This document shows positions 26,790 through 38,920 of a stretch of DNA of 64,000 bases, in pieces. The notes beneath the pieces are model-generated. The model searched no databases and had not been told where the DNA came from. It saw nothing but the letters and a program-made list of their open reading frames with translations. This stretch comes from Cristatella mucedo (lineage: Eukaryota; Bryozoa; Phylactolaemata; Cristatellidae): NCBI GenBank assembly GCA_009760855.2, contig WPIO01000111.1, positions 744,001-808,000 on the forward strand, read 5' to 3'. The position numbers and the translations under genes are program-made. Position 1 is the first letter of the stretch, and each line of letters starts with the position of its first letter.

Positions 26790-27480
26790 GCTGAACGAAT
26801 AAAGCAGCTGCAGATCCAAGGTGAAGGTCTAGTAAAGATGTGGTTACCGTAGGGTTAGACTCTCTGATCTTGTCCAATCTGCCGACAAAGAAGCTAGAGA
26901 AGTGATCTGCTATTTCACCACAAGGATCACTACCTGGAAAAGGTTAAGGAGATAGTTGATGGTAGACATAAGCATTTTTTGATTGTGCATCTGTGATTCA
27001 ACAGTGTTTCTAAGAAAGCTAGATTTGGCCTTTGCTAAGATAGATTGGTATTATCTACAGTAGTCCTCGTATGTCGGTCAATAGACAGTCAACCCAGATC
27101 TTTTGTGCGCTTTCAAAAACTAGCACTTCTTAGTAGACCTAGCTAGTTTAAAGTCTCCAGTAAACCACTGGCCATCTGGCAAGGGTGCACAGTGTTCTTA
27201 GTCATAGGCGCAAACGTGTTAAGAACGTCGGCTAAGTCATGTTGTAGCATTCTATGCCTAAGGACATAAATATTGAGAAATATCGACAGAAATATTGAGC
27301 AGCATGAGGGTGAGGATGATAATTCCCGGGGACAATATCAAGGGGACCGTATCAATGCCAAGGGCCTTAAGGTTTTGTGATTCACAGATGGTTTAAGATG
27401 TGGAGCAGAGCACAAACTGTAGACTGAACGATATTCGCAAATGGTCAGATGTACAGAATTTTGAGATAACAGGAAATTAT
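26790..27480 (-). mobile_element. LINE endonuclease-to-RT linker fragment
   Basis: From about 27250 leftwards the minus strand gives, across some stops, WFTGDFKLARSTKKC, FLKAHKRSGLTVYRPTYED and then ILAKAKSSFLRNTVESQM and STINYLLN. This is the segment between endonuclease and RT in CR1/L2-type ORF2 proteins (Leu-Lys-Leu-Ala-Arg, RSGLTV.R..Y, Lys-rich helix, T-I-N-x-L-L). It is the only piece upstream of RT seen in the window. Family A versus B cannot be decided. Confidence 0.6.
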
Positions 27481-27481
27481 A

Positions 27482-27680
27482 ATAATAAAAATATAATAAT
27501 AATAATAAACTTGATAAAACACCCTCAGAGAACTCAATTATCTCTCTAGGAGCTTTACATTTGCTACAAAGGAAACACGATCGACTGGTGAGTGGTATCA
27601 TGCTTAATAAATAGCATGAATACCATGATTAGGGGTGACATGCACAGTGTCAGCATGCAAGTGTGATTAGTGGAAGCATG
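27482..27680 (-). mobile_element. LINE-A tail and 3' UTR
   Basis: Minus strand of the LINE-A end: AAT run, ACACCCTCAGAGAACTCAAT, GGAGCTTTACATTTGCTACA, then 3' UTR words to about 27680. Confidence 0.75.
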
Positions 27681-28307
27681 AATTATAGCATACAATTGTG
27701 GGAGGATATGCGATCAGATGTGCGAACTTTTCAGTCACTTGGGTCACACATACGAGCCACAAGAGGTGGGTTGCAAGCCAAGCAGCATCATCCGGCAATC
27801 AACACATTAATACCAGCAGCAGCAGCAGTAGTAGCAGCAGCAGCAGCGGCTGCAGTGAGCGCTGGGCAGGCACATTTCTATGGCCCCCTGCTCCCAAGAC
27901 AGATACCCCCCTCACACAAAACCCAGAGGCCGACCGGTAGGGGCAGTAGAGGCTCTAGAGTCCTTCCGTGCCTCTGCTACCACCAGTAGCTAGCTGTTTC
28001 GACCGGACATATCGTTGCCAATGTCGTTCTGGTCACGGACATTGCAGCCCAGGACATGGCAACAGTCCGAAAAAAGCATAGTCAAAACAGTTTCATGTCC
28101 GGTGACCGATTGTGCGTGGTCCGGTGAGCATGCAACGTCACAAGAGAAAACGAAGCAGAACCGCTCGGACGCACCAAATTATAAGTGCAACAAGCAAGAT
28201 CGGCTCGTCTGGCGATCGGCTGCAGGCGATGCCCACTTTCTTGTGCAGAGCGCTGCAAAGTCGGCCTGCGCGACCAGCATGCGCAGCCTTGCGCCCGGCT
28301 CGCCCAC

Positions 28308-28493
28308 CTCGCTTTGCTGCGCCGTCGAGAGGGGGCCGCTCTTCTTCGGAGCCGATGTGCTCCAGCTCCGCCTGCAGCTCGGCATCCGATGGAGCAGCTG
28401 GCTTGGCGCTGGCCGCTGAAGCACCGCCGTCGCCTCCGGTGAGAGAGGTCGGCGGCTCTACAGCCGCTGGCAGGATGCGGCTTGTTGATCCGA
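28308..28493 (-). CDS. PTPRN: IA-2 exon E6: acidic linker ending in Lys-Arg
   Basis: 186 nt, phase 1-1. It encodes a linker rich in Ala/Pro/Gly, an acidic helix (DAELQAELEHIGSEEERP), and ends LDGAAKR. The terminal Lys-Arg lies just upstream of the ME domain, where proteins of this family are cut by prohormone-type convertases. The acceptor is GTTTCTCGTTATTTAG; the donor is GCGAG|GTGGGC. Sequence match to vertebrate IA-2 is weak here, so placement rests on splice sites, phase, composition and the dibasic pair. A second downstream donor (AAGAAA|GTGGGC) would change phase and break the frame into E7. Confidence 0.8.
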
Positions 28494-28688
28494 CTAAATA
28501 ACGAGAAACGGGAGCGGTCCGTCTGCCAAGCGCCGACGCACCACATAAGAAGAAGAGGAAGTGGTCGGCATACTTCTTTCGCATCGATCACGTGACTCCG
28601 AGCAGGGCACGAGCATGCGAGTGTGCCGGTGCACACCATCGGCGATCAAATGCATGGCAGAGGTCGCCAAAACTGGGTGAACCTACGA

Positions 28689-28689
<1 letters not shown>

Positions 28690-28724
<35 letters not shown>
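28690..28724. repeat. (CA)n microsatellite
   Basis: About 17 CA units roughly 200 bases upstream of the E6 acceptor. Confidence 0.95.
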
Positions 28725-28725
<1 letters not shown>

Positions 28726-29896
28726 CATGCATACACTCAGGAGAGCACAAACCTATGTGCAAAACTGGACAGGCCTACAGCAGTTCGAGAATCGAACTTT
28801 CCAAATTGCCTGGATCAAGCCGAACGTTGCAGAAACTCCTTGGTCCGAAAAAAATACCCATATATGTCAGCCCCTGCCGGGGTACCAGCAAAGCAGTAAG
28901 CCAGTGACTGCAGGGCAGGGCACCTTGCAGACCCGGCTACAAGCACGAGCATGGCTGCTACTCAGTCAACAAGCAGCCCTGTTTAGCAGGCAGCCAGCAG
29001 CCGATCAACGGTCTGCTACTGTCGGTGGCTAGATTATAAAGTCCGAAGAGGCAGGTGCTAGCCCATCGGGCAACAAGAATGTGAGTACGGTGGCCAAGAA
29101 GTCGTCGTATTAATCGAACGTAGTAGACAAGACTCGTAGAAAGTGGTCAGTAGTAGACACGTGGAGTGAGCGAGATCGGATTACGGTTGGTGCATCTCGC
29201 TAGACTTTTTTTCTCTGGCATCCTAGCATACATCTGCACAGCAAAATCCACTGCCCTCTTACATCGACAAGCTGTTGGCAAGCCGCACCCATGCATCAAA
29301 GCTGCAGCCAGGCAGCCCTGCTCGAGCCAACCGTCGAGTACCGAGTACAACATACGATTCACTTTACAATCGTGTAAACCTAATCGAACACAAGACAGGG
29401 AAATGGCGCTCTTACTCGATAAACAGGCAGCTACTGCCTGCTACCAATGCTGGAACTTCCTTTCCAGCAGTCCTTCGTGGTTAATTCATCGACAGCACTC
29501 CTAACACCGAAACGAAATCATGCTCGCTCTTTGTTCACTGGCCCTCGATCGTATACTTTGATACTGCTGGCTTAGGTTTTTGGGCCGGCTTCAAAAATTC
29601 AGTCGTGCATATAAAGTAACTCATTATGGATGGATAATCAACAGACCGACGTTCTAAGCCCACAATCCAACACAAATTTGCAACCGAATTCAGTCGGCTG
29701 TAATCGCTCACAATTATGCACCTCATCTTTCAAGTGTTTTATCATTTGCAAAGCATGACTTAGATGTTCCAGTTTCGAGTGGAGATGGTAATAAGACCAC
29801 ATCAAAGCAGACTATTTTATTCCGACTGGTAAGTAGAGGATTGTATTGGCCAACAGTAGGAAGACAGTCTTTTACTTCAACGTATTGTTGCCAACA
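28725..29896. other. Intronic stretch, nothing recognised
   Basis: E5-E6 intron. No retroelement, exon or repeat that I can support. Confidence 0.45.
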
Positions 29897-29920
29897 CACA
29901 CTCGCACGCGTGTGCGCACG

Positions 29921-29988
<68 letters not shown>

Positions 29989-30006
29989 CACACACACACA
30001 CACACA
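29897..30006. repeat. CG/CA compound microsatellite
   Basis: GTGTGCGC, then CGCGCGCG, then about 75 bases of (CA)n with one TAGA interruption. Alternating purine-pyrimidine throughout. Confidence 0.95.
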
Positions 30007-30077
30007 AATCCACGGCTTCCTTAAAGACCATAGCACGGCTTTACTAGTCCACCTCTGGAGCCTCAACATCTTAAAGA

Positions 30078-30240
30078 GACTGGTTTGACCTCGAGATTAA
30101 GATGTTTGCCTCGACCAAGGTCAACTTGAATGTTAGTGATGATCAAGGTAGTGGGCTGGGGGCCCCCGTGGCATATATGAGGGCGCCTCAATGGAGATTA
30201 AGTTATCTTCGGGCGCTATACAAATGAATAATACATTTTT
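30078..30240 (+). mobile_element. SINE-2 copy
   Basis: The head carries GTTTGACCTCGAGATTAAGA, TGTTTGCCTCGACCAAGGTC and a decayed B box (GGGCTGGGGGCCCC), then GGGCGCCTCAATGGAGATTA, AGTTATCTTCGGGCGCTATA and CAAATGAATAATAC. The terminal block equals the LINE-A tail. Confidence 0.68.
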
Positions 30241-30274
30241 TAAGGGAATGACTATCCCTAAAGCTCACCTGACT

Positions 30275-30457
30275 AACCATACATGGATGCTGACCCTGTG
30301 CTTGTCACCCCTAACCATGTTATTCTTGCTGTTTATTGAGCATACTACCACTAACCATTCGATCGTGCTTCTTTTGCAGCACTTGTAGAGTGCCTAGAAA
30401 GAGATTGAGTTCTCTCTAGGCATTTTATCAAATGCATTATTAATATTATTATTATTC
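30275..30457 (+). mobile_element. LINE-A 3' UTR and tail
   Basis: Words GATGCTGACCCTGTGC, CACCCCTAACCATGTTATTC, ACCATTCGATCGTGCTTC, GAGATTGAGTTCTCTCTAGG and a (TTA)n end. Lies directly after a SINE-2 copy in the same orientation. Confidence 0.75.
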
Positions 30458-30782
30458 TTGTAACGGTGGCCATATCTTGCAATGCTGGCCACAAAGCCCG
30501 AATATTGTGCTATTACAGCTGCTCAATCAGATTCACTTAAGCCACGTAACATCGTGCCATAGTGTGACAGCAGTTAGGAACCTTATGTAGCTATAAAAAT
30601 GAGGTAGCTTAATAGGCCGACCTATTACTTTATACTACCTATTACTTTTTTCCTTTACTGAATAGAACATGCTACGAAGGCGATTATAGTGATTACTCCC
30701 TGGCATCTTCGACCAACGTCTGCTTGGGCTTAGTGTGCATGATGAAAATACAACTCTACTTCACGGCCAATTTGACCTGAGT

Positions 30783-30935
30783 GGATTAGCTGATTTAACA
30801 GCCTCCTTTGTATAGCGACAGAAGAGCCTTGCCGTCTATCACCACCGCTTGCAGTGGCAAGAAAGGATTGCCCATCGCAGAATTCGGTGGTGAAAAGCAA
30901 CCGCCTTACGTAGTGTGTCATTAGGGAGTTACACA
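30783..30935 (-). mobile_element. SINE-1 copy
   Basis: Minus-strand SINE-1: GGATTAGCTGATTTAACAGC, TTTGTATAGCGACAGAAGAG, CACCGCTTGCAGTGGCAAG and decayed B box. The head ends near 30930 (TAGTGTGTCATTAGGG matches the A-box region reversed). The T-rich tail is gone. Confidence 0.65.
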
Positions 30936-31129
30936 TGCATGTACACAACATGCACGGCCCATTGATGATTATCCGATACAGAAACAGCCGACTAGCACGT
31001 TAGGCACGACTTGTATTTTATTTTACATACGTATAAGTATGCATGCATCTATGTGTATATACGTCCGAAAATCCACACAGACTGAGTGGATGCTACAGAG
31101 AAAAGAGAGTGCACGTAGATAGCACACTC

Positions 31130-32095
31130 TGTAAGGATTTCGGCGCGAATACCGAAGCCAATATACACTTCAACTCTCGAAATAAGAGTACAGTGAAAAG
31201 CTTTGCTGAGTCATGAGACCGCTCGCAAAAAGAGAGAGAGCCACACAAGTAACAGTAGATGACTGCGGTATAAAGAACCAGGGGTGAGCAGCAGCAGGAG
31301 AGAAAAACTCTCCCTGTCGCAAAAAAGAGAGTGCCAGCATGAGTTCCGCAGTCTAACAACTGCAGAGCAAAAGCTCAACTCACCAGTAGTATTTCAGTGA
31401 ACGAATGAAACAGCCAATTTATCGTCTAGAAAAAATCTGACGGTAAGAGCAGGCTGAAATAGCAGTCCAGCTAAGTACAAAGGAGGCAAGCCACAGTGAG
31501 CTTTTTGGGTCAAGTAAGGATTTATCTCAGTGTCTGTTGATTAACCTGATGCGATCGGAGACATTTTTCGGAAGAAGAACCGGGGTTCAACCTCTTGGAT
31601 TTATTTATTAACACTGTACTCAAATTAATCAACAAATGTTGAGTAGTAATGCCTTTTTCGGTCGCCCTCCTAACATTGAATTAAAGTTGTCCTGTCTAGA
31701 CAGAGCTAGAGAGCTAGCAAGATATTTAGCCATCCATTGCATTAGGAAGTAATTAATCTTGGACAGAGATACAACAGGATGACTAGCTGCCGAAGCAGCC
31801 ATGGCAAAGAAACTTCTAGACTTCCAGCAGTCTGCGAAAGAGGATGCATAAATCATGGGCACTTGATTATGGTTTCTTTAGAAGGGCACTGCCAATCAGG
31901 ACACTAAAGTCACATGATACAGCCATATGTATAGAGTTTCTAGAAAGAGTTCGGCTTAATCATCGTTCAACCTCAGGAAGTTGGCCAACAACCAGTATAA
32001 TGTGCACACGGCAGGCATTCAGATTATCATCGTAGCACCTGATTCGGATGGTCTGAAAGCCGAGCGAACTGGTGGGTGCTGTCGGACACAAGTTG
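31130..32095 (-). mobile_element. LINE-B copy, decayed
   Basis: Reading leftwards from about 32095: RT words up to SHPVVSLSKINYFL, WMAKYLASSLALSRQDNFNS, then the C-terminal region (VRTLRS-like, NKLAVPF-like) and the distal block near 31130. Many stops and indels. Lies head-to-tail with the next LINE-B fragment. Confidence 0.7.
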
Positions 32096-32099
32096 AGAT

Positions 32100-32400
32100 A
32101 GTTAAAATATGATGTAGTGCAATGCAATATAATGTAATGTACGTTCATTAGTAACTCCACAGAGGCACAAAGACTAAATAGGTGTCCCGCTGGAGATTTA
32201 GCCATAGCACACTACAGGCACGTGTGGCTTTTGGCTGCATGCTGTAGCCAAAAGACTTAGTCACATGCAGCAAAGAGCTGCAGAAGAAGAGAAGCAGACT
32301 TCTGACTGAGCTGAGTCAGAAGGGCAGTTAAGGAAGTGAGTAAGCACACAAGTAGCAGCTTAGGACGGCCGGAATGAATGTGCCAGTCAGGCATACACGG
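32100..32400 (-). mobile_element. LINE-B 3' end fragment
   Basis: Begins at ATGCAATATAATGTAATGTA (tail) and shows AGTAACTCCACAGAGGCACA and the distal coding block. Same orientation as the adjoining copy, so two successive insertions. Confidence 0.72.
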
Positions 32401-32697
32401 CTCATTCAGATGTCAAAGCAGCTGACAGAACTAAACAAATGAGTGAGGCCAAAGGGTCATCAACGGCATGGGGCAAGAAGAGTACATACTGCAGCCAGTT
32501 GACAAAACAGCCTGGTTTCTTTCGACCAATTGAAAGCTATGCCAGTTGGTGGCATGCAGCACCGACCGAAAATATTAATGCACGACATTGAACACCAATA
32601 TACCAATGCTATTGAAACAAGTCAGTTGTAATGATTCATACCTGCTTACTTGTGTGACTTGTTAACAAAGGGAAGGTAGAGACTACACATAGTTAAT

Positions 32698-32722
32698 ATT
32701 ATATATATATATAACATATATA

Positions 32723-32800
<78 letters not shown>

Positions 32801-32831
32801 TGTGTGTGTGTGTGTGGAGAGAGAGAGAGAT
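32698..32831. repeat. TA-(TG)n-GA compound microsatellite
   Basis: TATATATATATATA, then about 90 bases of TG with CG interruptions, ending in GAGAGAGAGAGA. Confidence 0.95.
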
Positions 32832-33753
32832 TCTGTACATTTGAAAATGTGAGACTATCACAGGCCCATCTCCCATGGAACCGAAAGCAGAAACTTCAAA
32901 TGAGCACTTGCACGCCCTTTCACTCACTGCTTGAGTGCAGGCTCATGCTTTTTATAGCTCGAAATACGGTGTCGGGCAACGAACATTAGGTCTGTTGTAA
33001 TCAGCATCGACCACTTGTCGTAAGCAGAGTCCGGCAGAAAGCAAACACATAACCCACTACTCACAGTCAGCTGCAGCCTTCGACGTGTCTCACCCATGAG
33101 TGGCTGAATGCAAGCGCATCTACATCTCAGCTTATAACAGCCACAAATCAATCCAAAGAGCTCGAACCAAAACTCGAATCACAAACCAGAACGAATTCTA
33201 GCAGAAGCCCAAAACCTGTCTTATTATGGAGATGGAGACGGGGAGTTCCTCGAGCAAAGATTAACTTAAACGGGATCTCGGTATAAAAGAGGTGCCAGTA
33301 TAGTCGCTTGGTTTGCAGATAACGCTCTGGGGGGGGGGCTCGGGTTCCCAGCAGCAATCTGGGTCAGAGGCACTCAGCACGCCCGTGCCACATATGCAGG
33401 AACACATTACAGTTCTAAGACACTACAATACCATAGATACATCCGAGCAGTAGCAGCAATGTCCATCACTATTTCAGTGGATTTATCTATCTGCATGTTC
33501 CTTCCGTTAGGTGTTTGCTGAGCAGATGCCATACCGACTCACTGACTCTGTGTGTGGGCTGCATGACATGCCAACGTATGCTCATTGTAAGCAATCATCT
33601 TTGTATTATCTCTACCACATTTTCCTTGTTCAGTTAAACAACCATAACTGCAATGATCTGCGATAAATCTATATGAAGCATTTCTGCACTTTATTGCACT
33701 GGCATCACATGCTCAGACACTTCTTGTTTTCCTCCTTTGCCCACCTTCTCTCT

Positions 33754-34084
<331 letters not shown>

Positions 34085-34097
34085 CATATGTACATAC

Positions 34098-34337
34098 CGT
34101 CCAAGCTTCGGTCTTTTACCATCGACTCCTCGACGAATGCAGAGACTGCATCGTGGCCTTTGATACTGTTCGAAGTACGTCCAGAGCTCACTGCTACTTG
34201 CTTAGCAGTGACAGGCAGTGAAGGAGAAGCAGTTGAAGACTCAACCAACGGCGAAGCCACGTCGTTTAGAATCGCCTTGATGAACAGCGTCAGCTGCCGG
34301 ATTTCTTCAGGCATCAGCTCATCCACACCGATTTCGT
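34098..34337 (-). CDS. PTPRN: IA-2 exon E5: GVDEL helix and Ser-rich pro-segment
   Basis: 240 nt, phase 1-1. It begins DEIGVDELMPEEIRQLTLFI, which aligns with the IA-2 block GVELRQLTPEQLSTLL. A Ser/Thr-rich stretch follows, ending in VEESMVKDRSLD. The acceptor is strong (ACCATTTTTCTACAG), the donor is GGACG|GTATGT. On the coding strand the intron turns into a GA tract of about 330 bases only 13 bases after the splice site. The open frame runs on into the GA repeat, so intron retention would add an Arg-Glu polymer. Confidence 0.9.
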
Positions 34338-34443
34338 CTGTAGAAAAATGGTTAAAAGTTAATCCAAGCACTAAGACATTTTCCAAACAGGTACATTTAG
34401 CTAAGACTTGAAAAATTAATGGACATTCAAGGTAGTGACCGAG

Positions 34444-34920
34444 TCAGTAAGTAAGTTGCATGCTCTCGTGCGAGCTGAAAATTCGATCGCCACGAGACTT
34501 CAATTTAGTTGGAGGGACGGCAAGTGGACTAGATGCCGAGGATCTGGGAGAGGCACAAGAAGACAATGAAGGAGAAACAAAGTCGGATAGGCTGGACTGG
34601 TGCATGCGAGTTAAGAAACCTGTAAGCCAGACAGAGAATCGTGAATTCGAGTCGATGCTTGACAAAGCCACACAGCAGCTCACACAGACACGGTTTGATG
34701 AGGCAGCCACTAAGCTGACAACATACCAGACACGTTGCCAAGGTTAGCACAAGGTGCAGGCGATTAAGGGCATTGGCTAGGATACCAGAATAAAGGGGAT
34801 TGGTGTAATATAAACACGATGCCACAGAAGCACGGTCTGGTTTGGCTGTCGTACTCCTATCTAAGCAGTTCCTGATTTTGGCAGTGTTCCTTAGCTGAAA
34901 GTAGGCCGACATGACAGTGA
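34444..34920 (-). mobile_element. CR1/L2-like RT thumb fragment, third lineage
   Basis: Minus strand from about 34912: SAYFQLRNTAKIRNCLDRST, LNRLHLVLTLATCLVCCQ and KHRLEFTILCLAYRFLNS, then in another frame SPLAVPPTKLKSRGDRIFSS. These follow the LINE-A order ([47 protein letters not shown]) but with clearly different residues. It may be a separate subfamily. Frameshifted. Confidence 0.65.
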
Positions 34921-35136
34921 CAGATATATCTTCACCCTACAAAAATCCTGTTCATATAGCAAGCCCAGATTCCTGGCAGACGTCACTAAGTGACGCTAGA
35001 TAAGCCGATCTTATTTTCAACTTTCGGGTGGCACTAGCTTTTTCCACAACTATTAGGTTGGTGAAAAAGCATGCTTCTGCTGCTGAATACCACTTGCTTC
35101 GTACATCTAGTCACATAGAGAAATAGCGATGAACAA

Positions 35137-35187
35137 GGAGAGAAGAGAGACTGAGGGACAGAGAGGAGGGAGAGAGGGTAGCAGAGA

Positions 35188-35253
<66 letters not shown>

Positions 35254-35286
35254 AGCAAGGGAGGTGGAGAGATTGAAAAAGAGAGG
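35137..35286. repeat. (AG)n microsatellite
   Basis: Imperfect GA-rich sequence with about 58 bases of pure AG at 35191-35248. Confidence 0.9.
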
Positions 35287-35639
35287 GGAGCTGCAGTAGC
35301 AAAAGCGGCATGCACCGACAGATTATTTGCACTTCACGCAACTTTGCATAGACAGCAAGCAAGGTCGGCCACGCATACTGCTTAAGTTGCAGTTGTGGCC
35401 AAGACTCGTGGCTTTTCCCCCTCCTCTCTCTCCGTTCTCTTTCACTCTTTTTCTCTAACGCCAAGATAGAGTCAAAATGGAGGTCTGATGTAATCATGGA
35501 GCACACTAGTTGGTATAGTTTGCATTCAATCTGTTGTAGGCAGACTCACTGCTTGCTCTCTCACCCTAGAAAGTGAATTTCTACAACTTTATAATGATAA
35601 TGGCAATAATAGGGAAAATTGATAATACTAAGAATTGAA

Positions 35640-35761
35640 TACCAACTATAACAAAAACTGTGTACAGCACCATAAGAGAATACAGTCTCTTTGTAGGTAC
35701 TTCACACGTGTTGAAGAGCAAGCACGTCTACTTCTTTAGCATGCAAAAATGCAGCATGCAC

Positions 35762-35800
<39 letters not shown>
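35640..35800 (-). mobile_element. SINE-2 tail fragment next to (CA)n
   Basis: 35650-35720 reads on the minus strand as the SINE-2/LINE-A tail (GTACCTACAAAGAGACTGTA, TTCTCTTATGGTGCTGTACA). 35765-35800 is a pure (CA)n microsatellite. Confidence 0.55.
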
Positions 35801-35803
<3 letters not shown>

Positions 35804-36235
35804 TTTGACTAGGTGCAACCACTGGCAATAGGCAATAGGCAGGGACAGAGTGCAGCAGGCCAGAAGACCGACAACGGTTGCTGCTATATCGAAAGCTCGA
35901 GGCTAATAAAGCCGCTAAGCTTGAACACCTGAAGTCACTAGTTGAGGGGCCAGAAGACTCCAGTAAGGAAAAGCAGTAAAGCCAAACTGATTGGCATCAC
36001 ATTGTCAGGCAACCGTGCGATGCATCCGGTTCATACTATGATACCTTCTAGCGTGTGACTAGGCACCCAAAGAAAAATTACATATACAGCACACACAAAA
36101 ACTTGACGCGCTGTGTAAATCAAGACATCGACTCAAAAAATTTCTGAGCCGAAAGGGAATGCTTGCCAAAATAATTCAGCATTGCATAGGATGCACACGA
36201 GTTAGCATTATTTCTAACAAATCGCCCATGCTAGA

Positions 36236-36755
36236 TCGACTTCAAGGTTCTGACACTCACTTTTACGTCCCTTCATTCTTTGGCTCCAGTCTACCGATCA
36301 GATTTACTTCCCCTCCAGGATAAACATCGTACCGCTTGCTTTTCGGAGATAAATTGTTTACCTATACCTCGTATGAACCCCAAATCCTTTGGAGACCATG
36401 TCTTTAGTTCGTATGCTCCCAAAGCCAGGAAGACACTTCCGACATGCTTCACGACATTCTCTGGCTTGACCACATTTAAAAAGAAACTAAAAGCACATCT
36501 ATTTATCACAACATTTGGTGGGTCCATGCGATTCGTCTTTACATGCTTATGGGTGGTGAAATTGTGCATGCTTCAACTGACCCCATTTGCATGCTGACCC
36601 TGTGCATGTCACCTCTAGCCATGTAATGCTTGGTGCCATTGAGCATACTATCACTAACCATTCGATCGTGCTTCCTTTGTAGCAAATGTAAAGTGCCCAG
36701 CAAGAGATTGAGTTATCTGAGGGTGCTATATCAAATGTACTTTTATTATTATCAC
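36236..36755 (+). mobile_element. LINE-A C-terminus, 3' UTR and tail
   Basis: A frame from 36280 reads APVYRSDLLPLQDKHRT, PRMNPKSFGDHVFSSYAPKA and TTFKKKLKAHLF, the LINE-A C-terminus. The 3' UTR and tail follow (AGTGCCCAGCAAGAGATTGA, GTTATCTGAGGGTGCTATAT, TTATTATTATCA). Confidence 0.8.
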
Positions 36756-37280
36756 AGCATCGGTTTCTTACTACGCCCAAAATACACAAAATGATCACAT
36801 GTGTATAGTAACTGAGACTATTTCTGGCTCCCGAAATGGCCACTCCTTTCGAAGAGTATTATTTTGTAGCAGCATCCCGGAATTGTCACATAAAATTTTC
36901 ATAATGCATCCAGCATAATCATCGCTCAAAATGCTAGCTCGACAGCCATGTCGAGCGTTTTCAAAGCAATTATTATGAGCTATTTAGGCCATACTATTTT
37001 CAGCATACAAAAACATAGGCCTGGCATATTTCAAAACGATGTAAGAAACTGCTGACTCATTACAGAAGATAACTACGAACAGCCCTTTCTGTTAAACTGA
37101 GTTTTACGATTCTTTACAATTATTCCCTGGGTCCTTGACTCTCTCATTGTGCTAGATTTTTGAACTACATTATCTAAGTTTTTATAATCTAAATGAATAT
37201 TGTCAACACTTATATATAGATCTACATGGTTTTGGGATCTTGGGTGTTTCCATAGACTTCCAAATAAGTTTTACAGCGGC

Positions 37281-37382
37281 TCTACTACTACTGAGAAAGT
37301 GATCTACTGAGTGATCTATCTGAGAAATCTAGTGATCTATCTGAGAAAGTGATCTACTGAGAAAGCGATCCTGAGCGATCCA
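37281..37382. repeat. Short minisatellite, CTGAGAAAGTGATCTA unit
   Basis: Four to five imperfect copies of a 16-30 bp unit built from CTGAGAAAGTGATCTA, with partial units (TGAGTGATCTA, GAAATCTAGTGATCTA). Confidence 0.8.
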
Positions 37383-37649
37383 TACTCTGTTCCTGGAAGT
37401 TGCAAGGTTACAAAGATGTAAGGCAATGAGTGGGCCCACCCTTCCAATAAAAAACTCAAGATTGTAGTCGGGGTAACTATGACTTCTGTTTTTTGGGCAA
37501 ACTCTGATGTTCAGCTCGAGAGTCAGCCATGGACAGTCAACTGCAACATACTTTGGCCGTCACGTTTAGCCAGCCAAGCAGCAGAAGTTATGTATGCACC
37601 GTCATTTAGCTTTCAAAGGAATTTGATGACATATGCAAACAAATCTTCG

Positions 37650-37840
37650 AAAGATCGAAGTTCGAAAGACCATCGCAGTTGCCACATCACACCACTTCTC
37701 GCCGACCTGCTGGCTGCCAGTCATGCAACACATCGACTTCAAGGTTTTTTCACTCACTTTTAGGTCCCTTTATTCTTTGGCTCCAGCCTAGCTATCAGAT
37801 CTACTCCCTCACCAGGCCAAGACCGTACCACCCATATCAC
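37650..37840 (+). mobile_element. LINE-A thumb fragment
   Basis: Nucleotides match CGCAGTTGCCACATCACACC, ACTTCTCGCCGACCTGC and TTCAAGGTTTTTTCACTCAC of the intact copy (CHITPLLADLHWL region). Both ends are lost. Confidence 0.7.
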
Positions 37841-38394
37841 AGGCAAAGTATATAAGTCTGGCCTTACAGAAGACATTTAGCTTGGGACAAATGTGCATAT
37901 GAAGTTGCGGGTACTAAAAAGATCAATTTGTAAACTCGTCTTAGTCCCAAACAGAAGAAATATGGCGAAATTAAACCCCAATATACTGCGACTATCATGC
38001 TAGTTTTTTTATTAATGTGTTAATTATTATTTGAAATACCTATTATTTCGAATATTTTGTTTATTAAAAAGGCATTTGTCGTGTAATAATGTAATTACTT
38101 ACTGCATATCTCACTAGATCAGGAAGTTGTCAGATATATCTCTAAAATAGTTGCAGATATAGCAATCTGTATTAAAAAGGCTGTTAAAACGTATTAAAAT
38201 TCAACAAAAGGGGTGCACCTGCACACTCGCTTTGCTGAGTCATACTAGAAATACAATACAGAACATAAATTTACACGTCTATTACGTTTTGATAGGCCGT
38301 ATGTCTATCGCCGACTGAGCCTGTGGACTCGCCTCCTTGAGTTATAGTAGAAGTACGATACTGTACATGTGTGCCACATGGAGTAAGTGCCCAG

Positions 38395-38700
38395 CCTTAA
38401 AAGCACTTAAAGGACGAATCATAGGGACCGACAGCATTTAGTGAGTCCCTGTGATTCGTTCTGTATGTGCATAGTGCTTGCTGACACTATGCATGCTGCC
38501 ACTAACCACATTTGCATTCTGACCCTGTGCATGTCGCCGCTAATCATGTCATTAATGTTGTTTATCAAGCAAGATACCACTCACCATTCGATCGTGCTTC
38601 CTTTACAGTAAATGGAAAGCTGATTGAGAAAGATTGAAAGAGATTGAGTTCTCTGAGCGCGATTTTTCCAATGTTTTATTGGTATTATTATTATTAATTA
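38395..38700 (+). mobile_element. LINE-A 3' UTR and tail
   Basis: From AGCATTTAGTGAGTCC through GCTGCCACTAACCACATTTG and ACCATTCGATCGTGCTTCC to an unusual tail in which the AAAGAGATTGA spacer is partly duplicated, ending in (ATT)n. Confidence 0.75.
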
Positions 38701-38789
38701 TTCAAGTCGGGCATCCAAGTACTAGAATTCGTGAGATCAAACTAGATATAGAGTCACCCTGACGGCTTGGCTAGGCACTCCCAGTGCTC

Positions 38790-38920
38790 TCTTGCTTTAC
38801 GACCGTGATCTCGAGTCACGTGACAGGCAATCCTCAATTCCAAGCTGTGAGCTTCAAGGTGATAGCCACAAAAAGAGTCTTCTTTGGCTACATAATTGAG
38901 GCTGTTGTATCAGATGTTAA
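38790..38920 (+). mobile_element. SINE-1 copy, decayed
   Basis: Shows TTTACGACCGTGATCTCGAG, GATAGCCACAAAAAGAGTCT and GAGGCTGTTGTATCAG; the B box is degraded. Confidence 0.5.
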
